A stretch of 60,000 nt of DNA from an uncultured Hydrogenophaga sp. (GCF_958439165.1 NZ_OY288116.1:1-60000); one strand, 5' to 3'; counted from the stretch's first letter, positions 25,901 through 38,422 are shown. Notes: a model not told the origin generated them from the letters alone. Program-made: numbers and translations.

Positions 25901-27113
25901 CCTGAACGACCAGCTGCGCATCGTCGAGGCCGACGCCTTCGACCGTATCGAGAAGCTGCTGACCGGCAAGGTCGCCAACGGCGGCCCCAAGAAGCTGTCC
26001 AAGGGCACCACCATCGACAAGGCGTACCTCGCCGACGTCGAGAAGTACCACTGGTTCGACATCCGCCCGGCCGACGAGTCGGTGGCTGCCCAGCTGGAGT
26101 CGATCAAGAACTCCATGGAGCAGACCCGCCACAGCTTCGACCTGGCTTTCGAAGAGAAGCGCAAGAAGCTCACCCAGGGTGACGAGCTGCCGGCCGGCGT
26201 GCTCAAGATGGTCAAGGTCTACCTGGCCGTCAAGCGCCGCCTGCAGCCTGGCGACAAGATGGCCGGCCGCCACGGCAACAAGGGCGTGGTGTCCAAGATC
26301 GTTCCGGTCGAGGACATGCCCTACATGGCCGACGGCACTCCCGCCGACATCGTGCTCAACCCGCTGGGCGTGCCCTCGCGGATGAACGTGGGTCAGGTGC
26401 TGGAAGTGCACCTGGGCTGGGCCGCCAAGGGCCTGGGCCAGCGCATCGGCGACATGCTCCAGCACGAAGCCAAGGCCGCCGAGATCCGCCAGTTCCTCGA
26501 AACCGTCTACAACCAGGCCGGCAAAAAGGAAGACCTCTCCAACCTGTCGGACGCCGACGTGTTCGAGATGGCCGGCAACCTGCAGACCGGCGTGCCGTTC
26601 GCCACCCCGGTGTTCGACGGTGCCTCGGAAGACGAGATCCGCGCCATGCTCAAGCTGGCCTATCCGGACGACATCGCCGAGCGCAAGGGCCTCACCGCCA
26701 CCCGCACCCAGGCGCAGCTGTACGACGGCCGCACCGGTGATGCCTTCGAGCGCAAGACCACCGTGGGCTACATGCACTTCCTGAAGCTGCACCACCTGGT
26801 CGACGACAAGATGCACGCCCGCTCCACCGGCCCGTACTCCCTGGTCACCCAGCAGCCGCTCGGCGGCAAGGCGCAGTTCGGTGGTCAGCGTTTCGGCGAG
26901 ATGGAGGTGTGGGCGCTGGAAGCCTACGGCGCCTCGTACATCCTGCAGGAAATGCTCACCGTCAAGTCGGACGACGTGCAGGGCCGCACCAAGGTGTACG
27001 AGTCCATCGTCAAGGGCGAGCACACGATCGACGCCGGCATGCCCGAGTCGTTCAACGTGCTGGTCAAGGAAATCCGTTCGCTCGGTATCGACATCGAGCT
27101 CGAGCGTTCGTGA
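22989..27113 (+). CDS. rpoB: DNA-directed RNA polymerase subunit beta
   Basis: The 1374-residue protein is taken from ATG 22989 (MATASKYSYTERKRIRKSFG), nine bases after GGAG; upstream sequence in the same frame looks non-coding. The length is slightly above the 1342 of E. coli. The rifampicin region reads SQLSQFMDQTNPLAEITHKRR then VSALGPGG, with the Asp, His and Ser positions of sensitive wild type. The C-terminal catalytic parts GDKMAGRHGNKGVVSK and GGKAQFGGQRFGEMEVWALEA are intact. It forms one side of the active-site cleft. Confidence 0.99.
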   Translation: MATASKYSYTERKRIRKSFGTRENVLTIPYLLQMQKDAYTAFLQADMAPKQRTNEGLQAAFQAAFPIVSHNGFVEMKFVEYNLAKPAFDVRECQTRGLTFASAVRARVQLIIYDRESSTAQSKVVKEVKEQEVYMGEVPLMTDKGSFIINGTERVIVSQLHRSPGVFFEHDKGKTHSSGKLLFSARIIPYRGSWLDFEFDPKDVLFFRVDRRRKMPVTILLKAIGLTPETILANFFVNDHFRLMDSGAQMAFVAERLRGEVARFDITDKSGKVVVAKDKRITARHTRELEQSGTTHISVPEDFLIGRVVAKNVVDPDTGEIIAKANDELTEALLKKLRSAGVQDLQCIYTNELDQGAYISQTLRIDETVDEFAARVAIYRMMRPGEPPTEDAVQALFHRLFYNPDTYDLSRVGRMKFNARVGRDEATGPMVLSNDDILAVVKILVDLRNGRGEVDDIDHLGNRRVRCVGELAENQYRTGLARIEKAVKERLGQAEQEPLMPHDLINSKPISAALKEFFGASQLSQFMDQTNPLAEITHKRRVSALGPGGLTRERAGFEVRDVHVTHYGRVCPIETPEGPNIGLINSLALYARLNEYGFIETPYRRVVDSKVTNQIDYLSAIEEGKYVIAQANAALDADGRLTEELVSAREKGESILTSPDTIQYMDVSPAQIVSVAASLVPFLEHDDANRALMGANMSRQAVPVLRPEKPLVGTGIERVAAIDSGTVVTAKRGGVVDYVDATRIVIRVNDAEAVAGEVGVDIYNLIKYQRSNQNTNIHQRPIVKKGDALAKGDVIADGASTDLGEISIGQNMLIAFMPWNGYNFEDSILISERVVADDRYTSIHIEELVVMARDTKLGAEEITRDIPNLAEQQLNRLDDSGIIYVGAEVLPGDVLVGKVTPKGETTLTPEEKLLRAIFGEKASDVKDTSLRVDQGSQGTVIDVQVFTREGIQRDKRAQQIIDDELKRFRLDLNDQLRIVEADAFDRIEKLLTGKVANGGPKKLSKGTTIDKAYLADVEKYHWFDIRPADESVAAQLESIKNSMEQTRHSFDLAFEEKRKKLTQGDELPAGVLKMVKVYLAVKRRLQPGDKMAGRHGNKGVVSKIVPVEDMPYMADGTPADIVLNPLGVPSRMNVGQVLEVHLGWAAKGLGQRIGDMLQHEAKAAEIRQFLETVYNQAGKKEDLSNLSDADVFEMAGNLQTGVPFATPVFDGASEDEIRAMLKLAYPDDIAERKGLTATRTQAQLYDGRTGDAFERKTTVGYMHFLKLHHLVDDKMHARSTGPYSLVTQQPLGGKAQFGGQRFGEMEVWALEAYGASYILQEMLTVKSDDVQGRTKVYESIVKGEHTIDAGMPESFNVLVKEIRSLGIDIELERS

Positions 27114-27139
27114 TTCACTGAAGAAAAGGAAACAGACCC

Positions 27140-31354
<4,215 letters not shown>

Positions 31355-31392
31355 TCGTCAGCAACGGCGCCTGATCCGCTCAGGCCCCCAAG

Positions 31393-31422
31393 GCCCCCGG
31401 TCGCAAGGCCGGGGGCTTTTTT
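31393..31422 (+). terminator. Intrinsic terminator after rpoC
   Basis: GCCCCCGG (31393-31400) pairs with CCGGGGGC (31409-31416) around an 8-nt loop and is followed by six T. It ends the rplKAJL-rpoBC supercluster 38 bp after the rpoC stop. Confidence 0.95.
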
Positions 31423-31449
31423 GTGGCCGGTCCCGCCATCGGCCTGCGC

Positions 31450-31455
31450 TATATT
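31450..31455 (+). promoter_or_regulatory. Candidate -10 for the lemA operon
   Basis: TATATT (5/6 match) lies 36 bp before lemA, just past the rpoC terminator. No clear -35 is seen. Confidence 0.45.
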
Positions 31456-31491
31456 GGCCCGCACTTCAGCCATACCTCCGGGAGTTGTTCC

Positions 31492-32085
31492 ATGTCGATC
31501 ACCCAATGGATCCTGCTGGCCGCCGGCCTGTTCGTGCTCTTCTGGGCGGTCGGGGCCTACAACCGCCTGGTGACGCTCAAGAACGCCATCGCCAACGCGT
31601 TCGGCCAGATCGACGTGCAGCTCAAGCGCCGCCACGATCTCATCCCCAATCTGGTCGAGGTCGCCCGCCAGTACCTGGTGCACGAGTCACAGACGCTGGA
31701 AGCGGTCATTGCCGCTCGCAACCAGGCCCGCAATGCGGAGCAGGCCGCCGCTGCCGCTCCGCTGAGTGCCCAGGCGCTGGCGGCTCTGGCGGGTGCGGAG
31801 CAGACGCTGGGTGCTGCGCTGTCGAAATTGATGGTGGTGGTGGAGGATTACCCCGAACTCAAGGCCGACCAGAACCTGCGCGAGCTCAGCGAGGAACTCG
31901 CCAGCACCGAAAACCGCATCGGTTTTGCCCGCCAGGCCTACAACGACCAGGTGCTGCAGTTCAACGACGCAGCCACCCAGTTCCCGGCCCTCATCGTGGC
32001 CCGCCTGTTCGGCATGCTGCCGCAGGAAATGCTGGCCTCGACCACCAGCGAGGCCGAGCGCCAGCCGGTCAAGGTCCAGTTCTGA
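31492..32085 (+). CDS. LemA family protein
   Basis: The 197-residue protein starts at MSITQWILLAAGLFVLFWAVG (ATG 31492). A single N-terminal membrane segment (residues 5-22) is followed by a long helical domain with the family signature NRLVTLKNAIANAFGQIDVQLKRR, cited in part, then HDLIPNLVEVARQYL and LSEELASTENRIGFARQAYND. LemA proteins often sit beside membrane proteases or TPM-domain proteins, and the function is poorly understood. Here the partner is the M48 protease encoded 13 bp downstream. Confidence 0.88.
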   Translation: MSITQWILLAAGLFVLFWAVGAYNRLVTLKNAIANAFGQIDVQLKRRHDLIPNLVEVARQYLVHESQTLEAVIAARNQARNAEQAAAAAPLSAQALAALAGAEQTLGAALSKLMVVVEDYPELKADQNLRELSEELASTENRIGFARQAYNDQVLQFNDAATQFPALIVARLFGMLPQEMLASTTSEAERQPVKVQF

Positions 32086-32098
32086 GGCAGTCCCGCCC

Positions 32099-33121
32099 AT
32101 GCGTTTTTTTGAATCGCAGGCCGAAGCCCGGCGCCAGACGCGCCGGCTGCTGATCCTGTTCGGCGTGACGCTGGTGCTGCTGGTGGTGGCGGTGAACGCG
32201 GCGCTCGCCCTGGCCTGGGGGCTGACCTGGGCCTTCTGGATGCCCGGCCCCTTCACCCTGCCGGCGGGTTTCGTCGCGATCAACACATCCGTGGTGCTGC
32301 TGTTCGTGCTCGGCGGCTGGTGGCTGGAAACCTCGCGGCTGCAGCACGGCGGCGGCGTCGCCCTGGCACGCCAGCTGGGCGCGCGCGAAGCCAGGCCGTC
32401 GGGTGACTTCCATGAACAGCGCTATGTGCACATCGTCGACGAGCTGGCCATCGCGTCCGGGCTGCCTGCCCCGGCTGCGCTGGTGTTGCCGCGCGAGGGC
32501 GCCATCAATGCCCTGGCCGCCGGCTGGGATCCGTCGGACGCCGCCATTGCCGTCACCCAGGGCGCGCTGGATCACCTGACCCGTGAAGAAATGCAGGGCC
32601 TGGTGGCCCACGAGTTCAGCCACATCGGCGAGGGCGACACCCGCCTGAACATGCGCCTGTGCGGCATGGTGTTCGGGCTGGAGATGGTCTACCGGCTCGG
32701 GCAGGACCTGTGGGAAGCCGACGATGACGGCCGCCGCCATGCTGCTGCCCTGGCCGGGCTGGCCCTCATGGCCGCCGGCTGGCCGGGCTGGATGGCCGGC
32801 CATGCGCTGCAGGCGGCGGTGGCCCGCCAGCGCGAATACCTGGCCGACGCGCGTGCCGTCCAGTGGACCCGCAGCCGCGATGCGCTGGGTGGCGTGCTGC
32901 GCAAGGCACTGGCCCAGCGGGAACAGGGCAGCGAGGACCGCACGGGCTCCGCACAGGTGCAGCACATGCTGCTGCTGGGCAGCGAGGCCGGCGGCCTGCG
33001 CCACTGGTTCGATGCCCACCCGCCGCTGGTCCAGCGCATCCGCCGCATCTACGGCCGTCCGATGGCGCCCATTCCCCTTGGCGGGGCCGAGCGCCGCGCC
33101 GTCACCGACCCCACCGCATGA
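32099..33121 (+). CDS. M48-family membrane metallopeptidase (HtpX-like)
   Basis: The 340-residue protein has two N-terminal membrane segments (about 16-42 and 58-76). The zinc motif HEFSH is at residues 171-175, with the expected downstream acidic ligand in RQREYLADARAV. HWFDAHPPLVQRIRRIYG at the C-terminus is the usual HPP-x-x-RI tail of M48 proteases. It probably degrades misfolded membrane proteins. The start ATG 32099 follows lemA by 13 bp, and the stop overlaps the rsmB start in ATGA. Confidence 0.9.
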   Translation: MRFFESQAEARRQTRRLLILFGVTLVLLVVAVNAALALAWGLTWAFWMPGPFTLPAGFVAINTSVVLLFVLGGWWLETSRLQHGGGVALARQLGAREARPSGDFHEQRYVHIVDELAIASGLPAPAALVLPREGAINALAAGWDPSDAAIAVTQGALDHLTREEMQGLVAHEFSHIGEGDTRLNMRLCGMVFGLEMVYRLGQDLWEADDDGRRHAAALAGLALMAAGWPGWMAGHALQAAVARQREYLADARAVQWTRSRDALGGVLRKALAQREQGSEDRTGSAQVQHMLLLGSEAGGLRHWFDAHPPLVQRIRRIYGRPMAPIPLGGAERRAVTDPTA

Positions 33122-34461
33122 CCGACCAGACGCCTGCCGTCCGGGCCACTTCGCCCGGACTGTCCCTGCTGCTGCAGCACACCGCCGAGGCCGTGCGCCA
33201 GGTCCAGCAGGGACGATCGCTGTCCGACGCCCTGCCCGAAGTGCCGTCCGCGCTGCGGCCCGCCGTGCAGTCACTGACCTTCCATGCCCTGCGCCACCTG
33301 GGGCTGAGCCGCGCGCTGGTGGCCCGCCTGGCCGACCGGACACCGGAGCCGGCCGTCCAGGCCTTGCTGATCAGTGCCGTGAGCCTGCTGGTGGCGCCGG
33401 CCGATGGTGTGCGGTACGCGCCTCACACGGTGGTCAACCAGGCGGTTGAGGCGGCGCGGCAGCACCGCCGGCTGCAACGGCAGGCCGGCTTCATCAATGC
33501 CTGTCTGCGTCGGTTGCTGCGCGAACATCTGGACCTGATGGCCGAGGTGGGTGCACAACCGGAGGCCCGTCACAACCATCCCCGCTGGTGGATCGAGCAG
33601 GTCCGGCGTGACCACCCCGACACCTGGGACAGCGTGCTGCAGGCCAGCCAGCAGCCGGGACCCATGACCCTGCGCGTCAACCGGCGCCGCATCGACCGGG
33701 CAGCCTATGCCGCGCGGCTCACCGAGGCGGGCATGGAGTCGCTGCCCACCGGCGACGACGGCCTGGTGCTGGCCCGACCCTGCCCGGTGGAGGGTCTGCC
33801 GGGCTGGCACGAAGGCCTTGTCTCGGTACAGGACGCCGCCGCGCAGATGGCAGCCAGCCTCCTGCTGGAAGGCCGCGAATGGGGTCCGCAGCACCGGGTG
33901 CTGGATGCCTGTGCCGCACCTGGCGGCAAGACCGCCCACCTGCTGGAGCGCGCCGATGTCGATCTGCTGGCCCTCGATGCCGATGCCGGCCGCGCCCGGC
34001 GCATCGACGAGACCCTGCAGCGCCTGGGCCTGCAGGCCCGGGTGAAGGCCGCCGATGCGGCCGACGTGGACAGCTGGTGGGACGGCAATCTGTTCGACGC
34101 GATCCTGCTCGATGCGCCCTGCACCGCATCGGGCATCGTGCGTCGCCACCCCGACGTGCGCTGGCTGCGCCGCGAAGCCGACGTGCCCGCCCTGGCAGCC
34201 CAGCAGCGCCGGCTGCTGGACGCCCTGTGGCCCCTGCTCAGACCCGGTGGCCGTCTGCTGTACGCCACCTGTTCGGTGTTCAGGGCCGAAGGGGAGGATC
34301 AGGTGCAAGCGTTTCTCGCGCGCCACACCGACGCCCGCCGGCATCCCTGCGCAGGCCATTTGCTGCCCGGCGCAGGCAGCCCGCCGGGGCAGTTCAACGA
34401 CAATCCGCCGGGTGGACATGACGGTTTCTTCTACGCCCGGCTCGACAAGCCCGCTGCCTGA
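33118..34461 (+). CDS. rsmB: 16S rRNA (cytosine-967-C5)-methyltransferase
   Basis: The 447-residue protein has an N-terminal NusB-like RNA-binding domain (about 15-145) and a SAM-dependent methyltransferase domain. Motif I is DACAAPGGKT (263-272), the PC motif is LDAPCTASG (Cys335), and the catalytic Cys is in LLYATCSVF (Cys385). It methylates C967 of 16S rRNA. It overlaps the protease gene by 4 bp and the DUF4390 gene by 44 bp. Confidence 0.94.
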   Translation: MTDQTPAVRATSPGLSLLLQHTAEAVRQVQQGRSLSDALPEVPSALRPAVQSLTFHALRHLGLSRALVARLADRTPEPAVQALLISAVSLLVAPADGVRYAPHTVVNQAVEAARQHRRLQRQAGFINACLRRLLREHLDLMAEVGAQPEARHNHPRWWIEQVRRDHPDTWDSVLQASQQPGPMTLRVNRRRIDRAAYAARLTEAGMESLPTGDDGLVLARPCPVEGLPGWHEGLVSVQDAAAQMAASLLLEGREWGPQHRVLDACAAPGGKTAHLLERADVDLLALDADAGRARRIDETLQRLGLQARVKAADAADVDSWWDGNLFDAILLDAPCTASGIVRRHPDVRWLRREADVPALAAQQRRLLDALWPLLRPGGRLLYATCSVFRAEGEDQVQAFLARHTDARRHPCAGHLLPGAGSPPGQFNDNPPGGHDGFFYARLDKPAA

Positions 34462-35104
34462 GGGCGGGCGGGCCTTCAACCGGGCGTGGCACGCCGCCGG
34501 GCGCCGCGTCTGGGCGGCCGTCGGCACCTTGATGCTCGGCCTGTGCCTGCTGGCAGACGCCCGCGCCAACCCGCAGGTCCAGCAGATGGCCCTGGAGCGG
34601 ACCGCCGAAGGGCTCTACCTCAATGCCCGCCTCGGGCTGAGCGCCACCCCGGTGGTCGAGGACGCTCTGGTGCGCGGCGTGCCCCTGTACTTCGTGTGGC
34701 AGGTGGACGTGACCCGGTCCCGCTGGTACTGGGCTGACAAGCGCCTGATCAGTGCGGTGCGCGTGTTGCGGCTGGCCTACCAGCCCCTGACCCGGCGCTG
34801 GCGGGTGAGCCTGTCGACCGACAGCGGCGCAGCCGGCGGCGGGGCGGGCCTGCAGTACGCCGCCCACCAGAACCACGATTCCCTGGCCGACGCGCTGGCC
34901 AGCATCGGACGGCCCGGCCGCTGGCGCCTGCTCGATGCCACGCAGATCGAACCCGGGGAGACCCACCGCGCTGAAGTGGCGTTCCGGCTCGACCTCAGCC
35001 TGCTGCCCCGGCCCTTCCAGATCGGTCTGGGCAACGACCCGGACTGGACGGTGCAGTTCCTGCAGCGGCTGACCGTGCCCGACGCCATCGAACCCGACCG
35101 TTGA
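34418..35104 (+). CDS. DUF4390 family exported protein
   Basis: The 228-residue protein is read from ATG 34418, inside rsmB. Signal-like hydrophobic residues (VWAAVGTLMLGLCLLADARA) end near residue 50; the long n-region makes a later start possible, but none is better supported. The mature part (YLNARLGLSATPVVEDALVRG, PLYFVWQVDVTRSRWYW, RAEVAFRLDLSLLPRPFQIG) fits DUF4390. This family is regularly found between rsmB and ntrY in betaproteobacteria and may act with the kinase as an envelope sensor component; this is inferred from position only. Confidence 0.8.
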   Translation: MTVSSTPGSTSPLPEGGRAFNRAWHAAGRRVWAAVGTLMLGLCLLADARANPQVQQMALERTAEGLYLNARLGLSATPVVEDALVRGVPLYFVWQVDVTRSRWYWADKRLISAVRVLRLAYQPLTRRWRVSLSTDSGAAGGGAGLQYAAHQNHDSLADALASIGRPGRWRLLDATQIEPGETHRAEVAFRLDLSLLPRPFQIGLGNDPDWTVQFLQRLTVPDAIEPDR

Positions 35105-35123
35105 CCGGCCGGGAGCCCGCCCC

Positions 35124-37367
35124 GTGAGCACCGCACCGAATCCCCGCCGCCAGGCCGTGGCCGCCCGCTGGGCCGTGGGGGCGGCACTGGTCTTCATGAC
35201 CGGTGTGGGCATGGTGCTGCTGTTCCTGCTGACGCTGGCCACCCGCAACCGGGCGCTCTACGAGCAGAACTTCACCTGGCTGGTGGTCGTGAACGTGGCC
35301 GTGGCCGGCTTCCTGCTGCTGGTCATCGGCTGGCTCGCGGTGCGCCTCTTCCTGCGCCTGAAGCGTGGCAAGTTCGGCAGCCGGCTGCTGATCAAGCTCG
35401 CCGGGATCATCGGGCTGGTGGGGGTCCTGCCCGGCCTGCTGATCTACACCGTGTCCTACCAGTTCGTCTCGCGCTCCATCGAGAGCTGGTTCGACGTCAG
35501 GGTGGAGTCCGCACTGACGGCCGGACTCAACCTCGGGCGCACCACGCTCGACACCCTGACGGCGGACATGTCCAACAAGACACGGGTCGCGGCCGAGGGC
35601 CTCTCGCGCCTGTCCAACACCTCCGCGGTCTTCGCCCTGGACGACGTGCGCAACCAGCTCGGCGCGAGCGACGTGGTGCTGTGGGGCGCCAGCGGCCGCC
35701 CCATCGGCAGTGCCGGTGTCTCGCGTTTCGACATCAGCCCCGAACGGCCATCGGCGGCCTTGCTGCGCAACGTGCGCGAGGCGCGGGTGGTGGCCACGGT
35801 CGAAGGCCTGGAAGAGGGTGCCGACAGCGAGCTGGACGCTGCACTGGCGGCGCGTGAAGCGCGCATCCGCGTCACTGCGCTGGTCACGCCGCCGCCGTTT
35901 TCCTTCGGCAGCGAGCCGCGCTATCTGCAGGCGGTGGCGCCGCTGCCGTCTGCCCTGGTGATCGATGCGCTGGCGGTACAGCTGGCCAACCGCGAGTACC
36001 AGGAACGCGCACTGGCCCGGGAAGGCCTGCGCCGGATGTACATCGGCACGCTCACGCTGGCGCTGTTCCTGGCGGTGTTCGGCGCCATGCTGCTGGCGGT
36101 GCTGCTGGGCAACCAGCTGGTTCGGCCTCTGCTGGTGCTGGCCGAGGGCATGCGCGAGGTGGCTGCGGGCAACCTCAGCCCCAAGCAGGCCCTCACCTCG
36201 CGCGACGAGCTCGCCGGGCTGACCCGCACCTTCGCCCACATGACCCAGGACCTGTCGGATGCCCGCGCTGCCGTGCAGCGCAGCATGTCCGAGGTCGATG
36301 CGGCCCGCGACAACCTGCAGACCATCCTGGACAACCTGACTGCCGGCGTGGTGGTGCTCGATGAAGAGGGACGCCTGCGCAGTGTCAACCCCGGCGCCGA
36401 GCGCATCCTGCACATTCCGCTGGCGCTGCACATCGGCCAGCCGATGGCGGAACTGCCCGGCCTGGAGACCTTCGGCAGCGGCGTCCTGCAGCAGTTCGAA
36501 CGTTTCCTGGGGGACCAGACGCCGCACGAAGGCGGCTACTGGCAGCAGAGTTTCGAGCTGTCGCCCAATGGCAATACGCCGTTCCACCAGGGCATCACCC
36601 TGATCGCGCGCGGCGCCCTGCTGCCGCGCAACGAGCGCCTGCTGGTGTTCGATGACGTGTCCGACATGGTGTCGGCCCAGCGTGCCCAGGCCTGGGGCGA
36701 AGTGGCCCGGCGTCTGGCCCACGAGATCAAGAATCCGCTCACGCCCATCCAGCTCTCGGCCGAGCGTCTGGCCATGAAGCTCGACGGCAAGGTGGCGGCG
36801 CCGGAGCAGGCGGTGCTGGACAAATCGGTGCGGACCATCGTCGACCAGGTCGACGCCATGAAGCGGCTGGTCAACGAATTTCGCGACTACGCCCGCCTGC
36901 CGGCCGCCCAGCTGCTGCCGGTGGACTTGAACGCGCTGCTGCGCGACATCCTGTCGCTCTACGACCATGCCGGCACGCCGGTGCGGCTGGAGCTGGCGGA
37001 CGATCTGCCCATGGCCATGGCCGATGCTCAGCAGGTGCGACAGATCGTGCACAACCTGGTGCAGAACGCGCAGGACGCCATCGGCGCTCAGCCCGGCGCC
37101 GAGGTGCTGCTGCGAACCCGGCGCTCGGACAGCGGGCAGTGGGTGCGCCTGAGCGTGGTCGACCAGGGGCCCGGCTTTGCCGATCACATCCTCAAGCGGG
37201 CTTTCGAGCCATACGTCACCACCAAGAGCAAGGGGACCGGCCTGGGTCTGGCGGTGGTCAAGAAGATCATGGACGAGCACGGCGGTCGGGTGGACCTGAG
37301 CAACCGTGTCGTGGAGGGTCGCGTCACCGGTGCCCAAGTCTCGTTATCATTCGCAGTTGCGAATTGA
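35124..37367 (+). CDS. ntrY: NtrY-like sensor histidine kinase
   Basis: The 747-residue protein has three membrane helices by residue 115, a periplasmic region of about 115-305, a fourth helix (MYIGTLTLALFLAVFGAML), a HAMP linker, a PAS domain (about 395-500), a HisKA with His533 in RRLAHEIKNPLTPIQLSAERL (key HEIKNP), and an ATPase domain (NLVQNAQDAI, DQGPGF, GTGLGLAVVKKIMDEHGG). This is the NtrY architecture. In other bacteria NtrYX responds to nitrogen or redox state; the signal here is unknown. The response-regulator gene starts 31 bp downstream. Confidence 0.9.
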   Translation: MSTAPNPRRQAVAARWAVGAALVFMTGVGMVLLFLLTLATRNRALYEQNFTWLVVVNVAVAGFLLLVIGWLAVRLFLRLKRGKFGSRLLIKLAGIIGLVGVLPGLLIYTVSYQFVSRSIESWFDVRVESALTAGLNLGRTTLDTLTADMSNKTRVAAEGLSRLSNTSAVFALDDVRNQLGASDVVLWGASGRPIGSAGVSRFDISPERPSAALLRNVREARVVATVEGLEEGADSELDAALAAREARIRVTALVTPPPFSFGSEPRYLQAVAPLPSALVIDALAVQLANREYQERALAREGLRRMYIGTLTLALFLAVFGAMLLAVLLGNQLVRPLLVLAEGMREVAAGNLSPKQALTSRDELAGLTRTFAHMTQDLSDARAAVQRSMSEVDAARDNLQTILDNLTAGVVVLDEEGRLRSVNPGAERILHIPLALHIGQPMAELPGLETFGSGVLQQFERFLGDQTPHEGGYWQQSFELSPNGNTPFHQGITLIARGALLPRNERLLVFDDVSDMVSAQRAQAWGEVARRLAHEIKNPLTPIQLSAERLAMKLDGKVAAPEQAVLDKSVRTIVDQVDAMKRLVNEFRDYARLPAAQLLPVDLNALLRDILSLYDHAGTPVRLELADDLPMAMADAQQVRQIVHNLVQNAQDAIGAQPGAEVLLRTRRSDSGQWVRLSVVDQGPGFADHILKRAFEPYVTTKSKGTGLGLAVVKKIMDEHGGRVDLSNRVVEGRVTGAQVSLSFAVAN

Positions 37368-37398
37368 CAACAGCCCGCCGGGCGACAGACAGGGTGAC

Positions 37399-38115
37399 AT
37401 GGCAACGATTCTGGTAGTGGACGATGAACTGGGCATCCGGGACCTGCTCTCGGAGATCCTGAACGACGAAGGACACGCGGTCGAGCTGGCCGAAAACGCG
37501 GCCCAGGCACGCCAGATCCGGGCCAGCCTGCGTCCCGATCTGGTGTTGCTGGACATCTGGATGCCCGACACCGACGGCGTGACCTTGCTCAAGGAGTGGG
37601 CCAGCACCGGCCTGCTGACCATGCCGGTGATCATGATGAGCGGCCACGCCACCATCGACACTGCCGTGGAAGCCACCCGCATCGGTGCCAGCGCTTTCCT
37701 GGAAAAGCCGATCACGATGCAGAAGCTGCTCAAGGCCGTCGATCAGGGGCTGAACAAGACGCCGGTCAAGGCCGGCCCCACGCTGGCTGCTGCCGCCGCC
37801 GCACGCCCGGGCGGCCCGGTCTCCGAGTTCACGGTCGAGCAGGCCATGACCGCCAGCGTGGCCGGGGCACCGCTCCCGCTGGCCGGGAGCCTGGGCGACC
37901 TGGGCCCGCAGTCGCAGCAGCTGTTCAACCTGGACAGCCCGCTGCGCGAAGCCCGGGACGAGTTCGAGAAGGCCTACTTCGAGTACCACCTGGCCAAGGA
38001 GTCCGGTTCCATGACCCGGGTGGCCGAAAAGACCGGCCTGGAACGCACCCACCTCTACCGCAAGCTCAAGCAGCTCGGTGTGGACCTGGCCCGCAGCAAG
38101 CGGAACGCGCACTGA
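37399..38115 (+). CDS. Short NtrX-like response regulator (receiver plus Fis-type HTH, no AAA+ domain)
   Basis: The 238-residue protein starts at MATILVVDDELGIRDLL (ATG 37399). The receiver domain has Asp8, Asp9 and phosphoacceptor Asp52 in LLDIWMPDTDG and Lys103 in FLEKPI. A linker rich in Ala, Gly and Pro (about 125-175) leads to a C-terminal Fis-like helix-turn-helix (MTRVAEKTGLERTHLYRKLKQLG). Full NtrX has a sigma-54 AAA+ domain of about 240 residues between these, and it is absent here with no sign of a remnant. It probably acts as a DNA-binding activator or repressor without sigma-54. Confidence 0.88.
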   Translation: MATILVVDDELGIRDLLSEILNDEGHAVELAENAAQARQIRASLRPDLVLLDIWMPDTDGVTLLKEWASTGLLTMPVIMMSGHATIDTAVEATRIGASAFLEKPITMQKLLKAVDQGLNKTPVKAGPTLAAAAAARPGGPVSEFTVEQAMTASVAGAPLPLAGSLGDLGPQSQQLFNLDSPLREARDEFEKAYFEYHLAKESGSMTRVAEKTGLERTHLYRKLKQLGVDLARSKRNAH

Positions 38116-38135
38116 GATTTCGGTCCGAAAAATAC

Positions 38136-38144
38136 TGCTATACT
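38136..38144 (+). promoter_or_regulatory. Extended -10 promoter of the tRNA-Phe/tRNA-Gly unit
   Basis: TGC plus TATACT (5/6 match) lies 15 bp before tRNA-Phe and is followed by a GC-rich discriminator. The -35 region is weak. Confidence 0.6.
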
Positions 38145-38158
38145 CGCCGGCTTACCAA

Positions 38159-38234
38159 GGCCCGGTAGCTCAGTTGGTAGAGCAGCGGATTGAAAATCCG
38201 CGTGTCGGTGGTTCGATTCCGCCCCAGGCCACCA
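38159..38234 (+). tRNA. tRNA-Phe (GAA)
   Basis: The cloverleaf is complete: D-arm GCTC/GAGC, anticodon arm GCGGA-TTGAAAA-TCCGC with GAA, T-arm GGTGG-TTCGATT-CCGCC, and encoded CCA. The acceptor GGCCCGG pairs with CCAGGCC except at position 5:68, where C38163 faces A38226. This mismatch is unusual. Confidence 0.95.
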
Positions 38235-38243
38235 GATTCCTTT

Positions 38244-38319
38244 GCGGGAATAGCTCAGTTGGTAGAGCGCAACCTTGCCAAGGTTGAGGTCGCGAGTTCG
38301 AATCTCGTTTCCCGCTCCA
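38244..38319 (+). tRNA. tRNA-Gly (GCC)
   Basis: The acceptor GCGGGAA pairs perfectly with TTCCCGC (38309-38315). The anticodon arm CAACC-TTGCCAA-GGTTG gives GCC, and CCA is encoded. It lies 9 bp after tRNA-Phe, so the two share a transcript. Confidence 0.97.
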
Positions 38320-38344
38320 GACGCCATGGTCCTGGAACCATGCA

Positions 38345-38380
38345 GCCAAACGCCCGTCCCAGTGACGGGCGTTTGGCTTT
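38345..38380 (+). terminator. Terminator after the tRNA-Phe/Gly unit
   Basis: A perfect 14-bp stem, GCCAAACGCCCGTC (38345-38358) with GACGGGCGTTTGGC (38364-38377), closes a 5-nt loop and is followed by TTT and, after a short break, five more T. Confidence 0.85.
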
Positions 38381-38422
38381 CCGGGGATCGCTTTTTCCCG
38401 GTGCCCGCTGGAGAATGCCGTC

